Assembly: GCF_037975245.1 (NCBI RefSeq)
Contig: NC_092568.1
Span: forward strand, 7,733,501-7,797,500
DNA length: 64,000 bases
Direction: 5' to 3'
From: Apostichopus japonicus
Taxonomy: Eukaryota; Echinodermata; Holothuroidea; Aspidochirotida; Stichopodidae
Position 1 is the stretch's first letter. Every line of letters begins with the position of its first letter. Below the pieces are notes generated by a model that saw only the letters and a program-made list of their open reading frames with translations, was not told the DNA's origin and made no database searches. This document shows positions 34,389 through 59,606 of the stretch, in pieces. The translations under genes and the position numbers were made by a program.

Positions 34389-37300
34389 ATGATGTTTGGC
34401 ACCGTTCTATTTGCCTCTCTCCTCTTCGTGGGTTGGCCTCCGGATCCAGTAGTGTCTGCTGGCGATTCAGCTAACTGGGTAAGAATTATAACGGTTTTCT
34501 ATATCGATACCTTTAAAAATGTTAATCATTTTAGCTTCATAAATTTTTCCATGAAGCATGATAAATAAAATATCCTTTCGCTTTCTATGTCATATTGGTA
34601 AAGTTCTCATTTTCAATAAATAATTGTATGTTAAGCCGATTTAGTCTGGAAATAGATGTGGAAACACTCTAAAATCAGTTGCTTGGTACAAAATATTTAT
34701 GTTTGGTGAAAATCTGGGTACAAGTTTAGTTGGGTAATAAGAAATAAGTATGAAACGTTGAACCTATATTCGGTGAATCTAATGTGAAGTAAAATATGAT
34801 TATCCAAATTTAGAAAGGAAACAAAATCAACAAGTATAGTATTTATACTGAAAATGTTTCATTTTATGTTAATAGAATAAAAGAAAATAATTTCATGTGA
34901 ACAAAATATGTGAATGTACGTTTTTGATATGTTTCATGACAGATTGAAAGCATTTTGGAAACGGTAAACCTTGAAAGAGAAAAACGACAAGCTGGTAAAC
35001 TTAACTCATATTTTGATATTTTCATTTATTATTCATTGTTTTTGTGTGTTATTCATGCTCTTTCTTGACCACAAAGAGAACAACAGAGACTGGGAAAACA
35101 CTCTTACATGAAGAGCTTCTCATGGAAAGAATTTCTTAAGATAGAAATTAAAGCTGCAGCTTTTTGACTTTTCTATTTTCGATTTGAAGTTTGATAATAT
35201 TCGATATAAAAAATTCCACATCAATTCACAATATTGGAATTGTTCCATTTGCATTATAGTCTATATTATCTTCATATATATGTAAATTAATGAGGGAAAA
35301 TTACAAAAGCTGGAAACTTTTCTTTTTAAATTCTGTCGCTGATTAACATATGTAGTATGAAAAATTCTCCGCTTATACAGAACGATAATTTCGGAACCGA
35401 TAAGCATGCACCAGTTAATAAATAGTATTGAATTGACTGCGTTTATTTTCATGTAACTTTGTAGAAGAGTATTTTCAAATTTGATCAATTATCTTGTTTT
35501 GAGGATACACTATTTATTCCCAAAACGGTGAAAATTCACTCTATGAGAGTGTCCAGGGTTATGACTTTTTAAGAGTGAATTAAGAACGAATTTCAAGAGG
35601 GACATAACTTACAGAGATGACAGAGCCGGGGGGGGGGGGGTTACAGGGAACACATGCCCAATTAACTCCTCACCCCACTCCCACTCAAAACCACAGAAGT
35701 GCCCCTTGATTGTAATAAAAAGTACCCTTTTTGTTTTTTTGGTGAATATATAGGTCAAACAGTGTGATTAAAATTTCCTAAATACACTTCTCAAGAAAAG
35801 CTTCAAATGATACGATACGTCATTTTTTCTTCAGATACTGGATTCTGTCCAAATCCCATGACCAGATATTCGGACTCAAAGTATCCAACAGATTGCTTTG
35901 ACATTCTTCGAGCATGCGCAGGACAACATCCCTCGAGTGGCCAATACGAAATCAAACCATACGGCCATGATAGCATACAAGTGTACTGTGATATGGAGAC
36001 TGACGGCGGTGGTTGGACAGTAAGTATATTTCATTTATTTTAACAGGCGCGTATCCAGGATTTTCAAACCCGGGGGGCGCGAATTACTATCTAAGCGGAG
36101 CGCCACCATCGGTTGGCGCGCAGCGTACAAGAAAGTTTCTTATTTTGATACCCCCCAGATCACCGGAGACGGCACTTCTCGGGCTTGAAATAACCAACCA
36201 GATGTACAATTTTTGCCTGAGAACCAAGTAATTCCTAATAGTTTTTTTTCCATCCATAACCTTTTTGAAGATTGTCAACCCGGCACACATCACGTTCGAC
36301 CTGATCGCATGTCCTGTGGGTCTTTGCTTTTGAAGGTGATTCTACGTCGCGGCCCACAATACCCGTCAGCCCCACTTTTCAAGGTTTTAAGCCCCATATT
36401 TGTTCAGAATTTGAAAATTCACATTTCTCGTGAATAAACTCAGTTCAAAACATACCCATAATGTTGTACAAAATTTCATCTATGGACAACCAATATAGAA
36501 AAACTTCCATCAACCCTAACAGACCGGTCAAAATTGCACGAGTAGAGGGAAGTGTGATGCAGAATGTTGGTCAGAAATTTTCGAAACTTCAGACACAGTT
36601 AATTTATTGGTGTACAAATATTAAAACCTCTTATAACGGCTATTATAAAACTTGGTTGAAGGAAATGAAAAAATAGCAGATATTTCCGAAACCGAACACT
36701 ACACACATAGGCGTAGGAGGCGCGGCGGCAGTGGCGGAGCTAGGGGTATTGGTCAGGAGGGGCGAGAATGGTCTGTAGGGGCGCTTTCGACACTATCTAA
36801 GCGGAGCGCCACCACTGGTTGGCGCGTAGCGTACAGAAAATTTTTGAGTAAAGATACTCCCTAGATCGCCGGAAATGACCCTTTCTGGGCCTGGCTAATT
36901 TGCAGATAAACGAAGAATAAGGTGTCATCGCCAAATTACACCAACAAAATGTGAGAAATGTCAATAAGTAGATAAGGGCGCAATAAAAAAGTCAATAATC
37001 TAGAATAAGTAAAAAGTGGTAAAGAGCTGAAAAAGGCGCCAGCAGTCCATTTGAGTCCGTCAGGGGGGCATCCGCCCCCATAACCGTATGGACGCTCCGC
37101 CACTGCGCGGCGGGGGTGCAGCCCCTAATTCGCCATTACTAATGTAAAAGAGAGTTTTGACATAAATGGACCTCCGTGCTTTTTATACATCTACATGAGA
37201 CATGTCGTTGTTTACATTAGCATCCCGCGGTATACTGCGCAATTTTAACGGAACGTACGGTACATGATGGCATGCGATGTAATAACCGAGGCTTGCTTAT

Positions 37301-40300
37301 ATGATATTGACATTAACACGTTGAGCGCGCGCGAAAATTTTTGGTTATTTTTTCAGGCAAGTCGGACAGTTTTGAGGCTTTTCATCCTGGAACGCCATTT
37401 TCATGCTCACTGATATGATGTGATATCTGCTGTTTGCGTTACAAATTCAAACAGGCGCGTAGCGAGGAATTTGTAAAGGGAGGGGCGAAGCCTGTAGGCA
37501 AATTATCTAAGCGTAGCGCCACCATAGGTTGGCGCGAAGCGTACAAGAAAATTTTGGCCGAAAATGCCTCCCAGATCGCTGGAAATGGCACTACCCAGGA
37601 CCATTTGTTAGCGCGAAGCGTACACGCAAATTTTGGCCAAAAATTTCTCCCAGATCGCTGGAAATGACACTTCCCAGGCCTTGTAAGTTGCATCTAAGCA
37701 CTTTCTATTTTGAAATTACTTAGCGATATCATTTAAAAAAATGCTGAATGGGGGGGGGGGGCGGGCGGTCGCCCCCATCCCAAAAATCGTCATGTTCCCC
37801 GACGACGCTGTCGAGTTCGAGACCAGCCACAGTTGGTTTCATAGCACAATTCTACACACGCGTTATGATAGACCATATATAGTATATATATGGATCATTA
37901 GTGAGAGAGGAAAATGGAAACGTCAAAAAATGGAGTTGTCGGTGTAAGGAGTAGGGTGAGTCACACATTTACGAAATCATTGATCCGTCACTGGCTACCC
38001 TTCAGCGCTGTAATGATGTCACTGTTCCTCTTTCTCTTCCCGATGTCTTCGCGCTTTTCTTTTACTCCCTCCTTTTTTCCTTTTTCTCTCTTTCTTCATT
38101 TTCTTTTCCCTTCCTTCCTCTCCTCCTCCTCTTTTTCCCCCTTTTTTCCTTTTTTCTTTTCTCTCCTCTTTTTCCTACCCGGGGGGCGCGCGCCCCCAAC
38201 GCCCCCCCTGGATACGCACCTGTTTAAAGTCTAATTAAGGTTTTGCTTTTAAAAACAAAGGTTTTATAAAACATAACTCAAAAAAATTTTCGCTTATACT
38301 TATCATCAAACATGTACTCATTTTTTTCTTTATATTTTGTTTAAGTGTCATTCATTTTCTTGTTATTGGAGGCGTCACGCCAGTGATCCGTAGCATTTAT
38401 ATAATGAGAGACATACATTAATGCTGCGCATATTGGAATTAAACTTCCGAATTCTGAATAACATTAGTACTCGTTTATTCAAGCAAAAACATTTGATTAG
38501 CTACATTCTTTGTGCCCGATTTTTCATAATCTAATAATACAGTAGAGTCAAATATTATATGTAAGCCCGGATGTCAGCCTTGGTAAAACTCCTGCTACGA
38601 ATAACAAAGTTTGATATCGCTATATATTTCTTTTCTATTTAATTGAAGCAAAATAATATACTAAAAAGGCAAACATCTTATATTATTTAATATTTACCTC
38701 TAACATCACTGGTAAACATTCTTAAACTTTGCCCAAAGCCTTTAAAATCTCTATACGGTCTTTGCGAATCAAGCTCTTCAAAAATTCTCCTGCGGCAAAC
38801 ACAGAGAAGAATTTTGAAAGAAATAGTTCAGAGGTACATGTAAATTTAGGGATTATCAAAGAGGAACTAAATTTTAGTGACTTGGTAAAACTTGTATATA
38901 ATTTCGACATGAAAAATTCCTGATAATGGTGCTTGAAGTTGTCACATATATATGCCAAGAGGGAACTTGGATTCAGCAGCCTTATAAATGCAATATGACA
39001 AAAAAAAGTTTTGTTTTCTGTTTGTCGCTCTATTTCTTTGCCATTGAAGTAGGTATGATACCAACTTGCCCCATCTCAGGGGTTTTAAACTTTATACAAT
39101 ATACACCAATAAAAATACCGTGTTATCGGATGCACTCAGGTTTAAGTTGGAAAACTTGAGTTGAAGCTTTTAAGCCTCCCCAAAAAATCATTTCTTAGCA
39201 GTTGTGTATTTACTTATATGAAGTTACATTTGTTTGATTAAATTTCATATTTGGTACAAAAAGTATAAACATTGAAAACAGATATTAGAAATTTTATAAA
39301 TTTCACAAGGATTTTAAGATTATATTCCTCGTTTAGATGACAAAACTTAAAGTATACCTCTTAACTATATCATTTTTATAACGATACAATGGAATTTCTC
39401 CGGAATACTTTGAGGGTGCAGGCCTATAAAATACTTGCTGTCTAACCATGAGTGAACATGTATGAACAGGGAGTCGCCTGAATGACAACTCCCTGGCCTG
39501 AGCAATGAGTGACCATTGTTTTAACCTATTAGCAAATTTTGGCACAATACGAATGACGTCTACACAACACTTGTTCTTCTCGCTAGGTTTTCCAACGTCG
39601 CTTAGACGGAACCATCGATTTCTACCGATCCTGGAATGCTTACAAAGTAGGCTTTGGTAATATGAATACCGAATTTTGGTTGGGCAACGATAATATCCAC
39701 TTCATTTCCACACAAGGAGAATACGAATTGAGCATCGACCTGACCAACTCTCTGGGGAACAAATATTACGCAAAGTATCAAAACTTTAGGGTTGGAGACG
39801 AACTAGCCAATTACATACTGCTGATTGGTCAATATTCCGGGACGACAGGTGAGATATGATGTTTAGATGAATCTCTTGAAGTAGACCTTTTTATAAGAGT
39901 GATGCATGTGATGAATATTTCCTCTCTGAACACCCCCCCCCCCCCGATGTCCCCCTCCGTTACACCCACCTACCAATACACGGAAGGAACTGAAATAAAA
40001 TTACAGTTTGCGCTTGCAAGATATCGAAGGTTTATGTTGGTAGCTGTGTCTATAACTATAGTGATCATTATGGAGTATTTGACCTATGTTTGTGACTTGT
40101 GTTACTTTTTACATTTCTCTCTAAATCTGGTGCCGAATTTTATTAGTGAGTTAGTTAACAATGGTATCGCATCTAACAAAGTCATTACTATATATAGCAT
40201 TAGAAACCTAGTCCTTTCCGCAGCGTCAACAGTTAGACTATTCCCTATATATTGTCATAAATAAGATACGGAACGGGATGAAAGGCAAAGGTTTGGACGA

Positions 40301-41517
40301 CCTGAACAAGCTTTGTTAGGCTGAATCAAACTTGCATGTCCATTCCGTCCAGCATCTGCCTTTCACGGAGATATGTTCTAACAGCTGTTTGAGGGGAACG
40401 GAAAGGGGATTGGGGGGGGGGGATACGGCGATTGACAATGGTACCAAGCCACACTAATGGAACGCAGTCCAAAGATTAACCCTCAACTCCATAAACCGAT
40501 TGAAAATGAATCGCGAGTTGATAGACTATATGGAAGTCACACCCACTTTGCCTCCTTCTTCTCACCTTCCTCGCTTCCCCACTTCCTCTCGCCCTCTTCA
40601 GAATTTCCATGTAGTGACCTAATCTGCACAACCGGTCCTTGCCCCGTCCGGCGTGAGATTCAACTCCATTCGAGTGCCCGTCCCATCCGACCCTACCATA
40701 CCCCCCCCCCCCCTCAACGTCATCTCTCCCATCTCCGCCATTGTAGCTGAAGTTATCACTGTATATATATACCAACACTGAGTGAACCTGAAGCAATAAA
40801 GGCCAAAATAGCTTTGTTTTTCATTATTTTTCTTTCCACTTTGTCCCTAAATGTTTTTACGAAGTTCACGCCAAAACCAAATTATATGGTACATTCAAAT
40901 TATAATGTCTCCAATTTTGGAGAACACAAGTGACGCAAGTTTGGAAAAGACCAAAGTAGTTTTGTGACCTAAATACATACGGTTTATGGCTTCACCGTGA
41001 CAGATTATTCGCTCTAAGTTCACTGATGTTGTTACAGAACATTTGAACTTTCAATGTTTATTACCCTACATACCGTCGAAATGGTATATCGAAATTAAAT
41101 GCAGATTGCTCCACGATGCAGATCATGTTCCGCATTTGCCAATTCTAGATAATAAAAAAAAATAATGATAATTTTTTTTTTAAACTACCATTGCACTATT
41201 ATTTTTCAGTAACTTGTAGCCGTTAATAAATACTGATTTCCTCCCTCACTCTGTCCTCTTTAGGTGATTCCTTGACAACCTGTCATCTCAAGCAATTTTC
41301 AACCTACGACCGTGACAACGATCAGTATTCGTCGTACAACCAAGCATCGCGATACCGCGGAGCTTGGTGGCTGTCATCCAGTATATATACCCAACTAAAC
41401 GGAAACTACTACGGTTATACGGGAGCGTCGAGTATCTACTGGTCGTTACTACCCGGTGATAACGACAATATCATATACACCGAGATGAAGATGCGACCGA
41501 TGAATCGCAAATATTGA
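34389..41517 (+). CDS. Secreted fibrinogen-domain (FReD) protein
   Basis: Exons: 34389-34478, 34943-34994, 35835-36019, 39587-39848 and 41264-41517, closing in frame to 280 residues. Exon 1 is a signal peptide (MMFGTVLFASLLFVGW, cut probably near VSA-GD). Exon 2 is a short charged helix (IESILETVNLEREKRQ) that may be a coiled coil. Exons 3-5 form one fibrinogen C-terminal domain: TDCFDIL, VYCDMETDGGGWT, EFWLGN, the DRDND calcium site, NGNYYG and the end EMKMRP. This is the general plan of ficolin- or FREP-type recognition lectins, but no collagen or immunoglobulin part is present. The first disulfide pair is kept, while the second pair is missing (NQA for NCA; WWLSSSI for WW-x-x-C). A role in innate recognition is inferred. 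Confidence 0.9.
36729..37105 (+). mobile_element. hAT-type non-autonomous element (377 bp), nested
   Basis: Same family as 10105-10506. The ends CAGTGGCGGAGC and GCTCCGCCACTG are perfect inverted repeats. They are flanked by an exact 8-bp duplication, CGCGGCGG (36721-36728 and 37106-37113). Removing it rejoins a CATAGGCGTAGG-type element, so it landed inside an older insertion. The shared core is at about 36791-36845. No transposase is encoded. Confidence 0.92.
37451..37740 (+). mobile_element. Repeat copy with duplicated core
   Basis: It begins CAGGCGCGTAGCGAGG. A full core is at 37501-37555 and a second, partial core follows at about 37599-37640, each followed by CTCCCAGATCGCTGGAAATG. This looks like an internal tandem duplication of about 80-90 bp within one element. 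Confidence 0.65.
38223..39586. other. Rest of FReD intron 3, no gene recognised
   Basis: AT-rich intron sequence. A 64-codon plus-strand frame (38729-38923) and an overlapping minus-strand frame show no domain and are probably chance. Confidence 0.5.
39849..41263. other. FReD intron 4, no gene recognised
   Basis: It contains a poly-C tract near 39930, a G-tract near 40412 and C-rich stretches near 40560-40720. Open frames here are low-complexity or lack domains. Confidence 0.5.
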
Positions 41518-42175
41518 GAAAACTTGAAGAAGTAAAAAAAAAACTGTGATTTCTTAAAATTATAGTCCAGATGAAATCTTTTTTTTTTTTTTTTTGAATG
41601 ATTGGAGAGGAAAATTTTCTAAGCAACCTGGTGAAATTTGCAAGCAATTCTGAAATACTATAGCTTTTATCGAGATATTGAAAATTAAAATTATGACAGA
41701 GTGCAACATAACTTGAAGCAAATATGAGTGACGTCATACTTGCACACTGACAGCAAAATGTTTTGTTTTTCTCTGTTTTTCACTTTTATTTTCTTGACCT
41801 GAATTGGATTGACTAAGTTTCCATTTTTAACCAAAAGGAAATATGACGTTGACAATACACCAATGACTGGGTGTGTTCATATTGAGATGTACCCCAATTT
41901 TGAAGTAGAAATTTCAATGTAAATTTTAAGACAGAGATATATTGAACGTGTCAGTGTACTTCTATGACATCCCACCTGTTTGCTTCAAGCTTACTTATTG
42001 TACGTACAACACGTGCCAAATTAAAATGTTAATATCTCGAAAAACGATACTTGGGAATTTAATGCAAATTTCAACATGATACTGAGGATACGTTCCTTTT
42101 TCATCTGTCAAAAAAATAAACTTTAGGCAAAATTTTAGTCTTAATATGTTACAATAAAAGAAAACAGCAAATAAA
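41518..42175 (+). other. Probable 3' UTR of the FReD gene
   Basis: The stretch follows the TGA at 41515-41517 and includes A- and T-runs. Two AATAAA hexamers lie at 42153-42158 and 42170-42175. They are the first good polyadenylation signals after the stop, so the mRNA end is probably near 42190. Confidence 0.45.
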
Positions 42176-55323
<13,148 letters not shown>

Positions 55324-55404
55324 GTGAGTACCCTCTGCAACTGGTTAGAAGTAGGAATGGAGGGAAAGAAACCTTGAGGATGAAAATTAAAATGTTTCTT
55401 GTGG

Positions 55405-55855
55405 GATCTTCTTCTGAATTCAGGCCCAAATAACCAGCCCTTTTGTGGGTTCTTCTTCTGAATGTAGGCGCAAATTACCAGCCCTTTTGTGGGTCCTTCT
55501 TTTGAATGTAGGACCACTTACCGGCCCTTTTGTGGGTTCTTCTGAATGCAGGCCCAAATTACCAGCCCTTTGTGGGTCCTTCTACTGAATGTAGGCCCAA
55601 ATTACCGGCGCTTTTGTGGGTTCTTCTTCTGAATGCAGGCCCAAATTACCAGCCCTTTTGTGGGTCCTTCTGAATGTGGGCCCAAATTACCAGCCCTTTT
55701 GTGGGTTCTTCTGAATGTAGGCCCAAATTATCAGCCCTTTTGTGGATCCTACTGAGTGTAGGCCCAAATTACCAGCCCTTTTGTGGGTCCTTCTGAATGT
55801 AGGCCCAAATAGCCAGCCCTTTTGTGGCTTCTTCTTCTGAATGTAGGCTTTGGTG
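55405..55855. repeat. Minisatellite, about 37-46 bp units
   Basis: About ten or eleven units contain TGAATGTAGGCCCAAATTAC, then CAGCCCTTTTGTGGGT and a variable CTTCTT tail. The unit length varies by small indels. It starts about 80 bp after the last SEC23 exon found. Confidence 0.95.
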
Positions 55856-55904
55856 AAGATTGGATATTTCTTCATCTGAGTATGATAAAAATGATCTGTG
55901 CATC

Positions 55905-56460
55905 TGTAAGAGGCATACTATATGGTATTGTACTGAGTTACAGAGGCACACTATATAGTATTGTACTGAGTTACAGAGGCATACTATGTATTGTACTGAG
56001 TTACAGAGGCACACTATGGTATTGTACTGAGTTACAGAGGCATACTATATAGTATTCTACTGAGATACAGAGGCATACTATATAGTATTGAACTGAGTTA
56101 CAGAGGCATACTATATAGTATTGAACTGAGTTACAGAGGCATACTATATGGTATTGTACTGAGTTACAGAGGCATACTATATGGTATTGTACTGAGTTAC
56201 AGAGGAATACTATATGGTATTGTACTAAGTTACAGAGGCATACTAGGTATTAATGAGTTACAGAGGCATACTACATGGTATTGTACTGAGTTACAGAGGC
56301 ATACTATATGCTATTGTACTAAGTTACAGAGGCATACTATATGGTATTGTACTGAGTTACAGAGGCATACTCTATGGTATTGTACTGAGTTACAGAGGCA
56401 TACTCTATGGTATTGTACTGAGTTACAGAGGCATACTATATGGTATTGTAATGAGTTACC
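55905..56460. repeat. Minisatellite, 33-bp units
   Basis: About 16 units of GAGTTACAGAGGCATACTAT followed by ATGGTATTGTACT. Because 33 is a multiple of three, open frames run through it (SYRGILYGIVL repeats). They have no start context or splice borders and are taken as artefacts. Confidence 0.95.
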
Positions 56461-58856
56461 ATGATAGAACAATTTCATCTTTGCTAAGAGAATACTGTTT
56501 ATCACTTCTTCATCCAATTGGTGATTTCAGGACTATACCACACCTTAAATTACCTTAAATTCCGGCCATTCATTCTTGTGAGAAAAGCGATTAATAATAG
56601 TTGTCAACATCCTTTGTTGTATTGTGTGATTACTTTGGTGTCATTTGATACGGTTAATAAAAGTTTGCCGGTTTTAAAGTACATTTCATACAATATACAC
56701 ATTGATATGGTATTTTATGCATATGACGTTCTCAGTTGTTATTTTATTTTTCCTGCGTTCTACTAATCACTAATTCACCTCCATTCTCCCTAATACGTAA
56801 TATACTTCATTGAAGAACTGCGTCAACCGTTGGATAATTGACGCAATATGGTTAGATGAAATAGTGAACAAACTCTTCATGGAAAGTAAGCCCCCATGTC
56901 CTGATCAAGTTTCAACAACAACATGCTACAGACCCCAGATACGTTACTCAGGGAAGTGATCAAATATCAAAGTGAAAACTCAAGACTAGTGATCGGTGTG
57001 TTTTCTAGTCTTCACAACGCACTGTGCACTTTGAGCATTCATCCACTTTCTGTGATCCGCAAAATTAGTTTTGTGCAACTTGGAAAAAGATCTCAGATGA
57101 AACTATGGATCTATTTTCCAGGATAAGTGAATCATACACTTCGGACAATAGCTGGATTACTTAGATTATAACGTATCCCAAGAAAAAAAACAGACCAATT
57201 CTTCGTAGGAGAAATTGACGTCACAGTGTATCTGGATGTCGTAAATATCTAACTCGGATCTAATAGTGCTTGAGTGGACAGCAGATTCCTCCCACCCCAG
57301 AAATCAGTGTAAAGTGCAATGCACCTCAGCGTTCTGCTGCAAACTAAGGGTCTGATCTTGTGTGACACCAGTGTACCCTAGCCACAACCACCACCCCACC
57401 ACCACCACACATTATGTGATCTTGTGTCTCCACAAGACAACCAAGGTTCACTGTTACAATTTTACTAGGACTACATTTGCGGGTGTAGAGGGCAATTAAT
57501 GTACTACTCCTTGCAAATTTATGCTGTTATTGTTTAAGAGTTAAGATGTACTCTTCCCTTCAGAACATAAGAATCCAATAATCAGTTTGGCATGGTCAGA
57601 GATTATCACTGTTCCAATTTTCGTCTGAAAAAAATGAGTTTTTTTTTCTAGTAAATTTGTGATTTTAAGACCCACTTCCCATGTCACTGTTTTATATGCT
57701 GTAAAGAAATTTGGGAAACCTTAAAATTTGATATTAATCAAAGCAGAATGATGGAAAACTTTCAAGTCGTATTAAGCACATGGGTAAACAGTATCATATT
57801 CTATGGTCCTGTCTGACAAATCTCCAATGATTTCTCTGTAGCTCCGCAAATAAGAACACTTGATGGATCTCACAAGTACATGTTCTATGCCAAAGTGCCA
57901 TAGTTAACGACATTCTTTTAATCACACATTTAGGCGGTCTGTATGAAGGTATTTATAGATGGCATGCCAAGAAGTGGGTTAAACTTACGTCAAGTATCTC
58001 CTGCTGAAGAGAGATCAAAGGCTTCCGTATCGAAATGGTTGACATTTCTTTACTGATACACCTCACATTCAAGAACATTTGCTCTAAAAGTGTTTTGACT
58101 TGTCAACTTTTTTTTCTGGTCTCTTCATCCTTCAGTGCATCTTGAAATTATCTCATTTCATACCTCGTAAAAGGGAACAGACCTCACTCGCTGGTAGTTT
58201 GTAATTACATGTGGTTTTTCTCTTTTGTTGTCATGGTGACAGTGTGTTATTATTAGCTAAACTCAACTCGGACGGTGCTGGGATATCCATCAAAAGTCTA
58301 AGACAGTTTGATAAAAGTTTCATTTAATCCAAGATATCAAGTGATATCATTCGAATCTATTTGTAGACTCTGTGGTTATAGTAACTTATTAAAATCTTTC
58401 AAAAATTCCTCTAGTAAACATATGTAGTTAAATTCCCTCGATCAGGTATTCTGTCTAATTCTGCCCACTGATACTTGGCAGTAACCGTGATTTGAACTCG
58501 CGCTTGTGGTTGATACACGGTTACACAATTCTATAGCCTCTCACAGTTGAATGAGTCACCATTGGGCCCCCATGCTGGTATTATGTGCAACTCAAAATAA
58601 TAAAAAACATGAGACCTCAAGCGATCTGGATGAAAGACTTTCTGTTGTACTATAAACCAAGGCTAATCCCTCTTCTTGTGTCACTGCAAAGGCAGGAATC
58701 TGTTTCAAGGGATTGGTTTAATGTTATATACATAGAAAAGATTCCTGTACTTTGGTAGCTTAAGTAGCTTTTGATTAGACTGATTACTTTTTTTCATTGC
58801 TATTTTGATACTGAGTCCCACAACATTGTGGTTTGCTTAAACACGACTAGTCAATT
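56461..58856. other. No gene recognised; downstream of known SEC23 exons
   Basis: I searched for the next SEC23 exon (expected to follow FFEVVNQ) and found none. A weak minus-strand tRNA-like patch near 58485-58550 (GAGTTCAAATC) may be another SINE remnant. Confidence 0.4.
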
Positions 58857-59010
58857 ACCGGAGCTGTTGCCGAGTGGATAAAGGCGGTGGCATTTGAAGC
58901 AATAAGGCTTAGCAATCGGGAGGTTCCATGTTCGATCCCCGGCCGGGTCATAGTAAGGGGGCAGGGGGTATTTCATCCAAGAGCAATCTATGGTTTTCCC
59001 TTTTGAAATG
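58857..59010 (+). repeat. tRNA-derived SINE
   Basis: There is an A box (GTTGCCGAGTGGATAAAGGC, whose GCC/GGC can form the D stem) and a B box (TGTTCGATCCCCGG) at the spacing of a tRNA with a long variable arm (Leu/Ser type). The T stem pairs only partly and there is no clean anticodon arm. A non-tRNA tail follows. This is RNA polymerase III promoter-bearing SINE structure rather than a working tRNA gene. Confidence 0.65.
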
Positions 59011-59462
59011 ACTTTCTAAATTGAAAAGGTTCCAAATTTGAGTTTAAAATGTTGAATTGGAAGCCACGCGACATGTAAGTTGTAACCCATAAGCCATTGC
59101 GGGTTTCTCCCATATTTGTGATCACTTAAGTGTTGTAAAATAACTGCTGTTACACATGTTTCAACTTGAATAGTAGTAAAGATTTCGGGGTGGAAATGTT
59201 GCATATGGATTCATTTGTTGGAAATGTCTGAATGGGGTGTCCTAGTTTGATCAATAACAATTTTAATTTGAGTAAAACTCTGTAAAAAAGAACAAAATGC
59301 ATAAAGCTACTTCAGAAAATTGGGGAAATAGGTCTGGCAACAGTCGTGTTTGTGACATACCTGTAATTGGCCGTGACAGGTTTACTGTATTAGCTAATCG
59401 CCATCTCTGTTGTACATTTGTTGTTGTTAATGCAGTATTTCACTATTTACACTGTTGACTAG

Positions 59463-59464
<2 letters not shown>

Positions 59465-59519
<55 letters not shown>

Positions 59520-59606
59520 AATATATATATATATGTATATTCATACATATATATATATATTCATACATATATATATATTCATTGATATATATATATATTC
59601 ATTCAT
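59465..59606. repeat. (TA)n microsatellite with TTCATACATA interruptions
   Basis: A long TA run is followed by alternating short TA runs and TTCAT(A/T)(C/G)ATA spacers. Confidence 0.95.

Larger units (their letters stand above)
36044..38222 (+). mobile_element. Composite transposon-like block in FReD intron 3
   Basis: The left end CAGGCGCGTATCCAGG (36044) is matched by an inverted right end whose reverse complement is CAGGTGCGTATCCAGG (ends 38222). A clear target duplication was not established (TTAA-like bases flank both). Inside are a shared core (36087-36138), a CATAGGCGTAGG-type left end (about 36710), a complete hAT element, another CAGGCGCGTAGCGAGG left end (37451) and a C/T-rich stretch (about 38030-38180). 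It may be one large element with nested inserts or several adjacent ones. Confidence 0.6.

Noticed and set aside
38722-38958. Overlapping frames of 64 and 78 codons in the FReD intron
   Set aside because: Both strands are open in an AT-rich stretch, no domain is recognised, and no matching splice phases exist with the FReD exons.
55905-56460. Regular direct repeats that might suggest a CRISPR array or a repeat protein
   Set aside because: Units are contiguous with no spacers, the genome is eukaryotic, and the open frame is only a consequence of the 33-bp period.
58485-58550. Minus-strand tRNA-like patch with GAGTTCAAATC
   Set aside because: Only a B-box-like motif is clear; no cloverleaf can be drawn. 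It is noted as a possible SINE remnant only.
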